Of a DNA stretch of 39,931 nt, positions 17,629 through 24,428 are shown piece after piece; the stretch's first letter is position 1; every line of letters begins with the position of its first letter. Under the pieces are notes generated by a model that was not told the DNA's origin, did no database searches, and saw only the letters and a list, made by a program, of their open reading frames with translations. The stretch is from assembly GCA_002709405.1 (NCBI GenBank), contig PAQV01000099.1:1-39931 (forward strand), written 5' to 3'. The stretch comes from Paracoccaceae bacterium (GTDB lineage: Bacteria > Pseudomonadota > Alphaproteobacteria > Rhodobacterales > Rhodobacteraceae). Both the position numbers and the translations under genes were made by a program.

Positions 17629-18786
17629 TCAGCCCGGCGGCAACAGGCCCTCGCCTTGCAGGCGTACATGTTCCTGCAGCGCAAAGCGATCGGTCATGCC
17701 CGCGATGTAGTCGCAGACCAGCCGGGCCAGGGTGGTTTCGTCCGCCGCCTGGGTCAGCGCAGTCTGCCAGCGGTCGGGCATCAGGCGGGGCTGGGCCAGG
17801 AACAGCGGGAACAGGTCCATCACCACGCCCGTCACCTTTTCGCGTTCAGCCATCACCTGGGGCGCGCGGTACATGTGGCCGAACAAAAAGGCCCGGATTT
17901 CCTTCAGATCGGTCCAGAGCCCGTCCGAAAAGGCAATGACCGGATGGCCAAGCGCACGGATGTCCTCCACCGATTGCGCCCCAGACGCGGCCAACCGAGC
18001 GCGCGACACGTCGATCACGTCGCTGACCATCACGCCGAAGACCCGGCGCAGCGCTTCATGCCGGCGGCGGCCGTATTCAAGACCGGGGAACAGACGGTCG
18101 ACCTCGGCATAGGCCGCGCCCACGATGGGCAGCTCGGCCACGTCGTCATCGGAAAAGAGCCCCGCCCGCAGCCCGTCCATCAGGTCGTGGTTGTTGTAGG
18201 CCACGTCGTCGGCCAGGGCCGCCACCTGCGCCTCGGCGCTGGCATGGGTGTGCAGTTCAAGGTCGTGGACCTCGTTGTACTCGGCCAGGGCCCAGGGCAG
18301 ATCGCCCACCACCGGCCCGTTGTGCTTGGCAATGCCTTCCAGCGTTTCCCAGGTCAGGTTGCAGCCGTCGAACCGGGCGTAATGCTGTTCCAGCCGGGTC
18401 ACGATGCGGATCGCCTGGGCATTGTGGTCGAACCCGCCAAAGGGGGCCATCAGCTCGTGCAGGGCATCCTCGCCGGTGTGGCCAAAGGGCGTGTGGCCCA
18501 GGTCATGGGCCAGGGCCACGGCCTCGGTCAGCTCGGCATTCAGGCCAAGTGCGCCCGAGATCGTCCGGGCCACCTGGGCCACCTCGATCGAATGGGTCAG
18601 GCGCGTGCGGTAATTGTCGCCCTCGTGTTCGACAAAGACCTGCGTCTTGTGCTTGAGCCGCCGAAAGGCGCTGGAATGGATGATGCGATCCCGGTCCCTT
18701 TGAAAGCAGGACCGGAAGGAACTGTCCTCTTCCGTGACCAGCCGTCCCTTGCTGACCCCCGGATCCGAGGCATAGGCCGCGCGCAT
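17629..18786 (-). CDS. dGTPase-like HD-domain triphosphohydrolase
   Basis: This is a 385-residue member of the deoxyguanosinetriphosphate triphosphohydrolase-like group. The N-terminus has the conserved [22 protein letters not shown] block. The metal-binding HD residues are His65 (THSIEVAQ) and His94/Asp95 ([12 protein letters not shown]), with a later Asp within [14 protein letters not shown]. The family hydrolyses dNTPs to deoxynucleoside and tripolyphosphate, helping to balance the dNTP pool. It is divergent to erpA across about 80 bp and is followed by argS, the usual alphaproteobacterial order. The substrate preference cannot be read from the sequence. Confidence 0.92.
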   Translation of the reverse strand: MRAAYASDPGVSKGRLVTEEDSSFRSCFQRDRDRIIHSSAFRRLKHKTQVFVEHEGDNYRTRLTHSIEVAQVARTISGALGLNAELTEAVALAHDLGHTPFGHTGEDALHELMAPFGGFDHNAQAIRIVTRLEQHYARFDGCNLTWETLEGIAKHNGPVVGDLPWALAEYNEVHDLELHTHASAEAQVAALADDVAYNNHDLMDGLRAGLFSDDDVAELPIVGAAYAEVDRLFPGLEYGRRRHEALRRVFGVMVSDVIDVSRARLAASGAQSVEDIRALGHPVIAFSDGLWTDLKEIRAFLFGHMYRAPQVMAEREKVTGVVMDLFPLFLAQPRLMPDRWQTALTQAADETTLARLVCDYIAGMTDRFALQEHVRLQGEGLLPPG

Positions 18787-18866
18787 GTGATGTCTCGTTC
18801 TTGTCGCCCGTCGTCGGGACTTCTATATTACGGGAAGTTCTTGATGAAAACCGTGAGGGTTACGCG

Positions 18867-19190
18867 ATGCAACTGCCTCCCAAAGTGACCGACCGCGCCT
18901 TTGCCCGCCTGGCCGAAATCGGGGCCGCCGACCAGGGCCAGGCCCTTCGGGTGGCTGTCGAAGGCGGCGGCTGTTCCGGGTTTCAATACGAAATCGCCCT
19001 GGACGCGCCGGGCAGCGACGACCTGGTCCTGGAAGGCCAGGGCCAGAAAGTGGTGGTCGACACCGTGTCCCTGCCGTTCCTGGAAAACGCCGTGATCGAC
19101 TTTACCGAGGAGCTGATCGGCGCGCGTTTCGTGATCGAGAACCCCAACGCGACCTCGTCCTGCGGCTGCGGCACGTCTTTCTCGATGTAA
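18867..19190 (+). CDS. erpA: A-type iron-sulfur cluster carrier ErpA
   Basis: This 107-residue A-type carrier has the three invariant cysteines Cys36 (GGGCSGFQY), Cys99 and Cys101 (SSCGCGTSF) that hold and deliver Fe-S clusters. The sequence FIENPNATS-like segment before the CGCG motif is typical of ErpA. I chose the ATG at 18867, preceded by GTGAGGG; a frame extension to 18801 would cover the divergent promoter region shared with the dGTPase gene. ErpA passes 4Fe-4S clusters to enzymes such as IspG/IspH. Its pairing opposite dgt is conserved in Rhodobacterales. Confidence 0.92.
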   Translation: MQLPPKVTDRAFARLAEIGAADQGQALRVAVEGGGCSGFQYEIALDAPGSDDLVLEGQGQKVVVDTVSLPFLENAVIDFTEELIGARFVIENPNATSSCGCGTSFSM

Positions 19191-19225
19191 AACGGGCGCG
19201 GCAAATCGCCAATGGCGCCGGGCGG

Positions 19226-19239
19226 TTGACCTGAATCAA
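19226..19239 (+). promoter_or_regulatory. FNR/FnrL-type operator upstream of uspA
   Basis: TTGACCTGAATCAA matches the FNR-family consensus TTGA-N6-TCAA exactly and the FnrL form TTGAY-N4-ATCAA. It lies 73 bp before the uspA start, a position suited to activation under low oxygen. FnrL or a related Crp/FNR regulator (for example DnrF) is the likely binder; this is inference from the motif. Confidence 0.65.
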
Positions 19240-19312
19240 CGCGCGCCCGGCCCACCCGGCCTACGGTCCCCGCGATGCCACACGGGCGTCATGCGATCGG
19301 AGGACCAACGCC

Positions 19313-19720
19313 ATGTACACCAATATCCTCATCCCGGTTTCGTTCGACGCAAGCCGCGACAATGCCAGCGCCTTTCGGGTGGCCCGGACGCTCGCCAGCG
19401 ACGGCGCGACCATCACCCTGTTGCACGTGATGGAACCGGTGCCCGGCTACGTCGCCTCCCAGATCCCGGCCGACATCCTGGCGGGCTCGCAGGGCGAGGC
19501 CGAACAGCGGTTGAAGGACCTCGCCGAGGCCGTGCCCGGGGCCAAGACCGAAATGATGTCGGGTCATGCCGGGCGCTCGATTGCCAGCTTCGCAAGCTCC
19601 AAGGGGGTCGATTGCCTGATCCTGGCGTCGCACAAGCACGGGCTGGGCGATTACTTCATCGGCTCCACCGCCGATTGGGTGGTGCGCCACGTCAATTGCT
19701 GCGTGCACGTGATCCGCTAA
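19313..19720 (+). CDS. Universal stress protein (UspA family, UspF/UspG type)
   Basis: This 135-residue single Usp domain starts MYTNILIPVSFD. The C-terminal block LILASHKHGLGDYFIGSTADWVVRHVNCCVHVIR resembles the SH-x-GL-x-DY-x-GS form of UspF/UspG proteins, which differs from the canonical G-2x-G-9x-G(S/T) ATP loop. These small cytoplasmic proteins help cells survive energy limitation and anoxia. The FNR-type box 73 bp upstream fits that role and suggests oxygen-dependent control. The gene is monocistronic and convergent with the DMT transporter gene, whose stop is 4 bp away. Confidence 0.93.
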   Translation: MYTNILIPVSFDASRDNASAFRVARTLASDGATITLLHVMEPVPGYVASQIPADILAGSQGEAEQRLKDLAEAVPGAKTEMMSGHAGRSIASFASSKGVDCLILASHKHGLGDYFIGSTADWVVRHVNCCVHVIR

Positions 19721-19724
19721 GGGA

Positions 19725-20684
19725 TCAGCCAGAGCTCCGCCGCCGGGCCTGTGCCGGAACCGGTGCCTTGGCCAGTAATTGCGCCTGTCTTTGGGCCTGT
19801 CTCTGGGCTTCGGCCTCGAAGACCAGGAACAGGCTCGATCCGACCACGATCATCACGCCCAGGTATATCCCCGGGGCGGGAACCTCGCCGAAGACCAGCG
19901 CGCCCAGCACCACCATCCAGACGAATTGCAGGTTCATCAACGGTGTGACCGCGTAGGCCGCCAGCATGCGCAGCGCCACGACCAGCACCCAGCGGGCCAG
20001 GAACAGCACGCCGGCATAGGCCGCGACCCAGCCCAGGTCCTGCAGGGGCATCGGCTGCCAGACGAAGGGCAGCGCCATGGCCATTGTCGCGCAAAGAGCT
20101 GCATTGGGATAAAACACCTGTGCCAGGGCGTTGCGCTCTGACCGGCCGATCCGCCGGGCCATGACCATCGACAAGGTGCCCGAAACAGAGGCCAGGCACG
20201 CCCAGCCATGACCAGCCGTGATCGCCCCCAACCCACTGGGAAAAAGACACAATATCCCCGCGAACCCGACCGCCAGGGCGACCCAGGCCGCAGGGCGCAC
20301 ATGTTCGCCCAGGATCGGGCCGGACATCAGCCCGGCCAGCAGGGGCATCATGCCGATGAACAGGAACACCTCGGCAAAGGGCAGCAGGCGGAAGGCGTGG
20401 AAGAAGGCCACCGCCGCCACCACCGTCGCCCCGGACCGCACCGCCATCGCCCCCGGCCGCGCCGTGCGCAGACCCTGTCGTTGCGAGGGATGGCGATCGG
20501 CCAGAAGGCTCAGCCCCATCACGATCAGCCCGCTCAGAGCGTACATCTGCGGCGCGGCATAGCCCCCCGCGATCAGCTTGGTGATGGCATCGGCCGAGGA
20601 AATGAACCCGGTGTAAAGGACCACCAGCCCGGCCCCCGCAAGGGCCAGGCTGCCCCCGGCGGGTATCGGCTCTGCCCGGCTCAC
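19725..20684 (-). CDS. DMT-family (EamA) membrane transporter
   Basis: This is a 319-residue integral membrane protein with about ten hydrophobic helices in two EamA-like halves, the layout of the drug/metabolite transporter superfamily. A second-half marker is the QFVWMVVLGALVFGEVP stretch close to the C-terminus. The C-terminal tail is Gln/Ala/Arg rich. I take the GTG at 20684 as start because it overlaps the stop of the upstream gene (GTGA), which suggests translational coupling, and because the frame further upstream reads through a different gene. The substrate is unknown. As the last gene after the FSSGS-repeat protein and the 358-residue protein, it could export a product of this cluster, which is speculation. 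Confidence 0.83.
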   Translation of the reverse strand: MSRAEPIPAGGSLALAGAGLVVLYTGFISSADAITKLIAGGYAAPQMYALSGLIVMGLSLLADRHPSQRQGLRTARPGAMAVRSGATVVAAVAFFHAFRLLPFAEVFLFIGMMPLLAGLMSGPILGEHVRPAAWVALAVGFAGILCLFPSGLGAITAGHGWACLASVSGTLSMVMARRIGRSERNALAQVFYPNAALCATMAMALPFVWQPMPLQDLGWVAAYAGVLFLARWVLVVALRMLAAYAVTPLMNLQFVWMVVLGALVFGEVPAPGIYLGVMIVVGSSLFLVFEAEAQRQAQRQAQLLAKAPVPAQARRRSSG

Positions 20685-21757
20685 GAGGCGATGCCCCGCA
20701 GGCCGGTCCGGGCAAATCCCGCGAAGAAGGCGTCGAACTTGTCGGTGCTTTTCTCGGCCGCAACCAGCACGTCGTATCCGTCGCCTTCCAATGTGTTGGC
20801 CACGTGGTGGCGCATGGTTTGCCAGTCGCCGCTGCGCCGGTCGTCCAGGCGGAACAGGCAATCGGACAGCTGCCGCAAGGGCGCGTGACCGGCCCGGTCG
20901 GCCCGGAAGGCCAGCCCTCCGTCGGGCACCGCTTGGGCGAAACTGGGTCGCCCCGCACAGGCCAAGGCCCAGTTCGACACGAAGTATTCATGGTAATCGT
21001 CGGGCGGATCCACCCGCGGCCCGCTGTCGATGGCAAAGCGCCCGGTGGCCCCGGCAATCCAGTCCTCCCAGATGACCGACGGCGTCCGTCCGGCATAACG
21101 CAGAGCCACGCAGATCTCGGCCAGCAGGTCGGCGTTCTGTTCGAGGTAGGCCAGGATCCCGGCATATTCCAACGAGGTCACGGCGGCCTCGGACAGGTGC
21201 GGGTCCTGGCGGCCATAGGCGCTCAGGTAAAAAACGATATGCGTCAGCTCGTAAGCGGCTTTCTTGTTGGGCAGCTGGAAGGTTTCGGACCGGTCGATGA
21301 ACCGGTGCAACCTCTCTGTCAGCCCGGTGTCCTCGGCCACCGGATCCACGCCCCGGCGCAGCATCAGGCGGCGGGCCTCGGCGCGCTGCAGGTCCGACAT
21401 CTCGGCCCGGGCCAGGCCTTCGCGGGCCGCCCAGTCGACAAGGGCCTCGCCCTTGGTCCCCTGCATCCCCAGGTCCTCAAGATCCAGGCAGATCGACAAC
21501 AGGAACCTGTAATATTGTGGAAAGAATTCCATCCGCTGGGCGACGCGGTCGTAAAAGCCCCGCAGCGGGTCAAGCGCATCGGCAGGCAACGTGCGGCCGG
21601 TGCATTCGAAGATATTCAGCAGTTCGGCATTTTCCTTCAGCCAGAAGACATCGTCGCCGAACCGGCGATGCCCGGCGAAACTGGCCACCAGGTTGGCCAG
21701 CCGGGTGCCCTCGGCCTGGCGCCGGGACGGGACATTCAGATGAACGACATTCGACAT
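20681..21757 (-). CDS. Conserved-looking protein of unknown function, 358 aa
   Basis: I do not recognise a catalytic domain. The protein is soluble and mostly helical, without signal peptide or membrane segment. It has a conserved-looking core: KENAELLNIFECTGRTL (about 41-57), FFPQYYRFLLSICLDLEDLG (about 78-97), a middle KKAAYELTHIVFYLSAYGRQDP and a C-terminal part with WIAG, DDYHEYFVSNWALA and QLSDCLFRLDDRRSGDWQTMRHHV. The many His, Tyr and Trp residues in the second half could belong to a binding pocket. It lies 69 bp downstream of the FSSGS-repeat gene and overlaps the DMT transporter gene by 4 bp, so the three form one operon. It may be a Roseobacter-specific family. Confidence 0.75.
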   Translation of the reverse strand: MSNVVHLNVPSRRQAEGTRLANLVASFAGHRRFGDDVFWLKENAELLNIFECTGRTLPADALDPLRGFYDRVAQRMEFFPQYYRFLLSICLDLEDLGMQGTKGEALVDWAAREGLARAEMSDLQRAEARRLMLRRGVDPVAEDTGLTERLHRFIDRSETFQLPNKKAAYELTHIVFYLSAYGRQDPHLSEAAVTSLEYAGILAYLEQNADLLAEICVALRYAGRTPSVIWEDWIAGATGRFAIDSGPRVDPPDDYHEYFVSNWALACAGRPSFAQAVPDGGLAFRADRAGHAPLRQLSDCLFRLDDRRSGDWQTMRHHVANTLEGDGYDVLVAAEKSTDKFDAFFAGFARTGLRGIAS

Positions 21758-21826
21758 GGGGGAGGTTCCTTTCCCGTTGAATGGCGTTCCGCGAACGCCC
21801 CGTGACCCGGATCAACCGATGGCGCG

Positions 21827-22300
21827 TCAGCTGCCCGACGAGAACATGTGGGTGCCGTCCCCACGACCCACGTCCGCCGAGCCAACAGGGGCCGAGCCCG
21901 AGCTGAACATCTGCGTGCCCTCGCCCGAAGCGGCCTCGACCGTCGCGGCAGGCGCCGAGCCGGACGAGAACATCTGCGTGCCTTCACCGGTTCCCGCTGC
22001 GGCCGTCATGGCCGGGGCGGACCCCGAGGAGAACATCTGGACCAGTTCGCCCGTCACCGCGTCGCGGTTGAGCGGAGCGGAGCCCGAGCTGAACATCTCG
22101 GTCCCTTCGCCGGTCACCGTACCAGCGCCCATGGCCGGGGCAGAACCCGACGAGAACAGATGCGTCTCACATCCGACGGACATGTCACACGACATAGACG
22201 GCATGGACCCCGAAGAGAACATTTCGACCGCGTCTCCCAGGTACGCGCTATCCGAGGCTTCGATGGCGTCCGACCGGTAGGTTTTCAGCAAGGATTTCAT
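21827..22300 (-). CDS. FSSGS-repeat protein, unknown function
   Basis: This 157-residue protein has a 26-residue N-terminal part (MKSLLKTYRSDAIEASDSAY and on) followed by seven copies of a FSSGS motif. They are at 28-32, 49-53, 70-74, 90-94, 111-115, 132-136 and 153-157, a period of 21 residues with one interval of 20. Most copies read MFSSGSAP and are preceded by GEGTQ- or GEGTE-like residues. The protein ends exactly on the last FSSGS. The segments between motifs are rich in Ala, Gly, Thr and Val; the first holds the only two cysteines (38 and 44). The ribosome site ACGGAGA lies upstream of the ATG. No signal peptide or membrane helix is seen. The pattern could be a multi-core peptide precursor or a structural repeat; neither is proven. 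Confidence 0.8.
   Translation of the reverse strand: MKSLLKTYRSDAIEASDSAYLGDAVEMFSSGSMPSMSCDMSVGCETHLFSSGSAPAMGAGTVTGEGTEMFSSGSAPLNRDAVTGELVQMFSSGSAPAMTAAAGTGEGTQMFSSGSAPAATVEAASGEGTQMFSSGSAPVGSADVGRGDGTHMFSSGS
21830..22222 (-). repeat. Seven tandem coding repeats of about 63 bp
   Basis: In-frame repeats of 60-63 bp encode the MFSSGSAP motif plus a variable spacer. The motif part is nearly identical in DNA (for example GAGAACAT or GAGCTGAACAT followed by CTCG/CTGC on the plus strand), while spacers differ. This suggests expansion by duplication followed by selection on the motif. Confidence 0.85.
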
Positions 22301-22401
22301 GGCAGTGTCTCCGTAAAAGCAGGTTGATCGCCCCTAAACGGTTACACGTATTTGGCGAGTTGCCAACTTAAAATTCCACCTACGGTTGCCTCAAGCAGAA
22401 C

Positions 22402-22410
22402 TTATCCACA
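22402..22410 (+). promoter_or_regulatory. Perfect DnaA box 1
   Basis: TTATCCACA matches the high-affinity DnaA box consensus TTATNCACA. It lies about 100 bp upstream of the FSSGS-repeat gene, in A/T-rich DNA, and has the same orientation as box 2. Confidence 0.55.
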
Positions 22411-22477
22411 TCAACGTCGCCTCACAATCCACTGTCCGGAACTCCAAACAAACTGTCACAAATTCTAATAAAAAAAC

Positions 22478-22486
22478 TTATCCACA
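22478..22486 (+). promoter_or_regulatory. Perfect DnaA box 2
   Basis: A second exact TTATCCACA lies 76 bp from the first, directly after an A/T tract (AATTCTAATAAAAAAAC). Two exact boxes this close in GC-rich DNA are unlikely by chance. Confidence 0.55.
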
Positions 22487-22886
22487 AGCGGTATTGTCTC
22501 TGGGCACAACACAATTCAGGGCCAAAATGCTCAAATATGATGCAGGTTCGCCTCAGGATGGGATGCGAAACTGCTGCACTCTCGCCAGAATCGCGTCAAC
22601 TCCCCCGGTCGGACCTGGACAAGATTCTCTCAAAGGTTGTGCCACCTCCTCACACCCCCCAGGCCCGAAATTCCAGGCATCCGAACCGCCAGCGCCCAGG
22701 TCCCCCCGGCCGCCTCTCATCCCAATCACAAGACCCCGACAAACCCGGCCGCCCGTGCCCCCGCGCGGCACGAAACCCGCCCACACCGCGTCAAAATCGC
22801 ACGACACCACCCGCCAACCGTCCCCCGTGAAAACCCCGCCATAGATACGTCACACGACAATCCACACTTACCCTTCATCTTTGAAA

Positions 22887-22933
22887 AAATACGCCGGGGG
22901 AGTCCTCCGCAGGAGGGCGGGGGCAGAGCCCCC
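22887..22933 (+). repeat. Dispersed REP-like repeat, copy A
   Basis: This 47-bp unit starts AAATACGCCGGGGGAG, contains the short palindrome CTCCGCAGGAG and ends with GGGGGC-AGA-GCCCCC, a strong hairpin. It matches the copy at 33133-33179 in 43 of 47 positions and has the same orientation on the plus strand. It lies in the gap between the FSSGS gene and the crotonase operon. Confidence 0.75.
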
Positions 22934-23118
22934 TCCCCCCGTGACACCCACGCACAAACGCTCCGGCCAAACGCCACCCCATTTTAGGACTTGCCCGGAA
23001 TCGCCCAGCACCCTAATAGTTAGCCAGCCGAACAATTCGGCGCCGACGCGACACGCCAGGGAGGGGGCGCCGCGACGGTCAGGCCGCCCCCCCCATGACA
23101 CCCAGGGAGGCTCCGCCA

Positions 23119-23886
23119 ATGCACAGCGATTATCTGGACGTGACCGTCGACGGCCAGATCGCCCGTCTGACCATGAACCGCCCGCACAAGCGCAACGCCA
23201 TGTGCGACGGGCTGCTCGACGCCATTGCCGCCTTCTACATGACCCCGCCCGACGGCGTGCGCGTTGTCATCCTGTCGGGCGAAGGCGGGCATTACTGCTC
23301 GGGGCTGGACCTGTCGGAACACGTCTCGCGCGATGCCGAAGGCACCATGATGCACTCGCGCAATTGGCACGGCGTCATGCAAAAGATCCAGTTCGGCGGG
23401 CTGATCACCATTTCCGTCATGAACGGCGCGGTGATCGGCGGCGGGCTGGAGCTCGCCTCGGCCACCCATGTGCGCATCGCCGAACCCTCGACCATCTTCC
23501 AGCTGCCCGAAGGGCGGCGGGGCATCTTCGTGGGGGGCGGCGCCTCGGTCCAGATCGGCCGCATCCTGGGCCCCGACCGGATGGTCGAAATGATGCTGAC
23601 GGGCCGCAAGTACGGGGCCGACGAAGGCCAGGCCCTTGGGCTGGCCCATTATTCGGTGGCCGAGGGAGAGGGCATGGCCCTGGCCGACAAGCTGGCCGCC
23701 AAGATCGCCGCCAACGCGCCCCTGTCGAACTATATCATGGTCCAGGCCCTGACCCGGATCGCCGACATGTCGCGCACCGACGGGCTTTTCGCCGAAAGCC
23801 TCTGCGCCGCCCTGGCCCAGACCACCTCGGACGCCGAAGAGGGCCTGAAGGCCTTCCTCGAAAAGCGCGCCCCGGTCTTCCGCTAG
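23119..23886 (+). CDS. Enoyl-CoA hydratase/isomerase family protein (crotonase)
   Basis: This 255-residue crotonase has oxyanion-hole residues in HYCSGLDL (about 59-66) and GAVIGGGLELA (about 103-113). Both glutamates that act in hydratases are conserved, at about Glu111 (GGGLELA) and Glu131 (QLPEGRRG). It could hydrate a cinnamoyl-CoA-type substrate. The two-glutamate pattern fits a hydratase better than the feruloyl-CoA hydratase/lyase, but I cannot exclude the latter. The start at 23119 has AGGGAGG upstream; the frame from 23095 only adds leader. It is the first gene of the 23119-28764 operon, 49 bp before the MarR gene. Confidence 0.88.
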   Translation: MHSDYLDVTVDGQIARLTMNRPHKRNAMCDGLLDAIAAFYMTPPDGVRVVILSGEGGHYCSGLDLSEHVSRDAEGTMMHSRNWHGVMQKIQFGGLITISVMNGAVIGGGLELASATHVRIAEPSTIFQLPEGRRGIFVGGGASVQIGRILGPDRMVEMMLTGRKYGADEGQALGLAHYSVAEGEGMALADKLAAKIAANAPLSNYIMVQALTRIADMSRTDGLFAESLCAALAQTTSDAEEGLKAFLEKRAPVFR

Positions 23887-23935
23887 GGTCCGCGCCATGA
23901 AACCGCCCGAGGCCCGGCCAGCGAAGGGACAGGCC

Positions 23936-24391
23936 ATGAAAGCCCAGCCCCAGGTCACCGATACGCTGCTGCGCCAGTTCACCGGCTACAACCTGAAACG
24001 CGCCTACCTGGTCATCGAAACCGAGCTGCACCGCATTCTCAAGGATCATGACCTGCGCGTGACCTCGTTCTCGGCCCTGGCCATCATCGTCGAAAACCCC
24101 GGCCTGCCGCAGACGGCCCTGGCCAATGCGCTGCAGATCGAACGCTCCAGCACGGTGGTCATCGTCGACGCCCTCGAAGGCCGCGAGCTGATCCAGCGCA
24201 ACAAGGTGGAAACCGACCGCCGGGCCTATGCCCTGGTCGCCACCCTGCGCGGGCGGCAGATGTTCGAAAAGATCTCGGGCCTGATGCACGAGGTCGAAAA
24301 CCGCTTTCAGTCCGGCCTCACACCGGCCGAACGCGACGCCCTGACCGGCGCGCTGAGGACAATCGAGCACGGCGGAGACACCGCCGGCTGA
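23936..24391 (+). CDS. MarR-family transcriptional regulator
   Basis: This is a 151-residue winged-helix regulator. The recognition part is ALAIIVENPGLPQTALANALQIERSSTVVIVDALEGRELIQR followed by the wing NKVETDRRAYALVATLRGR. MarR proteins in hydroxycinnamate clusters (CouR, FerR, HcaR) repress the operon until the CoA thioester binds; a similar role here is inferred from the neighbours. The start at 23936 has GAAGGGAC upstream. An ATG at 23897, with AGGG before it, would add 13 residues and cannot be excluded. The gene sits between the crotonase and ligase genes on the same strand. Confidence 0.9.
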   Translation: MKAQPQVTDTLLRQFTGYNLKRAYLVIETELHRILKDHDLRVTSFSALAIIVENPGLPQTALANALQIERSSTVVIVDALEGRELIQRNKVETDRRAYALVATLRGRQMFEKISGLMHEVENRFQSGLTPAERDALTGALRTIEHGGDTAG

Positions 24392-24428
24392 CAAGATCGA
24401 CCCCTGTTCGTTCAAGGAGGAAGAACGA

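Larger units (their letters stand above)
22301..23118. other. Long intergenic region
   Basis: No convincing gene lies in these 818 bp, although several frames stay open. The left part (22320-22550) is clearly richer in A/T than the surroundings and holds two DnaA boxes; it should contain the promoter of the FSSGS-repeat gene. The middle (about 22600-22860) has far more C than G on the plus strand. The right part contains a REP-like repeat (22887-22933) and the crotonase leader. The promoter for the 23119 operon should be between 22934 and 23118. Confidence 0.6.

Noticed and set aside
15800-17710. 636-codon open frame on the plus strand opposite argS
   Set aside because: Its translation is low-complexity His/Gly/Arg/Val without any domain, while argS on the other strand has all its motifs.
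19717-21165. 482-codon minus-strand frame over the transporter and the 358-residue protein
   Set aside because: It reads the wrong frame of both genes; the real frames show membrane helices and a coupled GTGA junction.
21830-22222. Regular repeats considered as a CRISPR array
   Set aside because: The repeats are in frame, the unit is 60-63 bp with variable spacers that keep the frame open, and no cas genes are near.
22402-22486. Chromosomal replication origin
   Set aside because: Only two DnaA boxes and no origin-linked genes (dnaA, parAB, hemE, repABC) are in the window; kept only as DnaA-binding sites.
22386-22844. Open frame of 152 codons in the intergenic region
   Set aside because: No ribosome site, no family-like pattern, and the frame is just a by-product of C-rich DNA.
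22881-23900. 339-codon plus frame overlapping the crotonase
   Set aside because: Arg/Pro/Ala-rich shadow in another frame of the crotonase gene; it starts inside a REP-like repeat.
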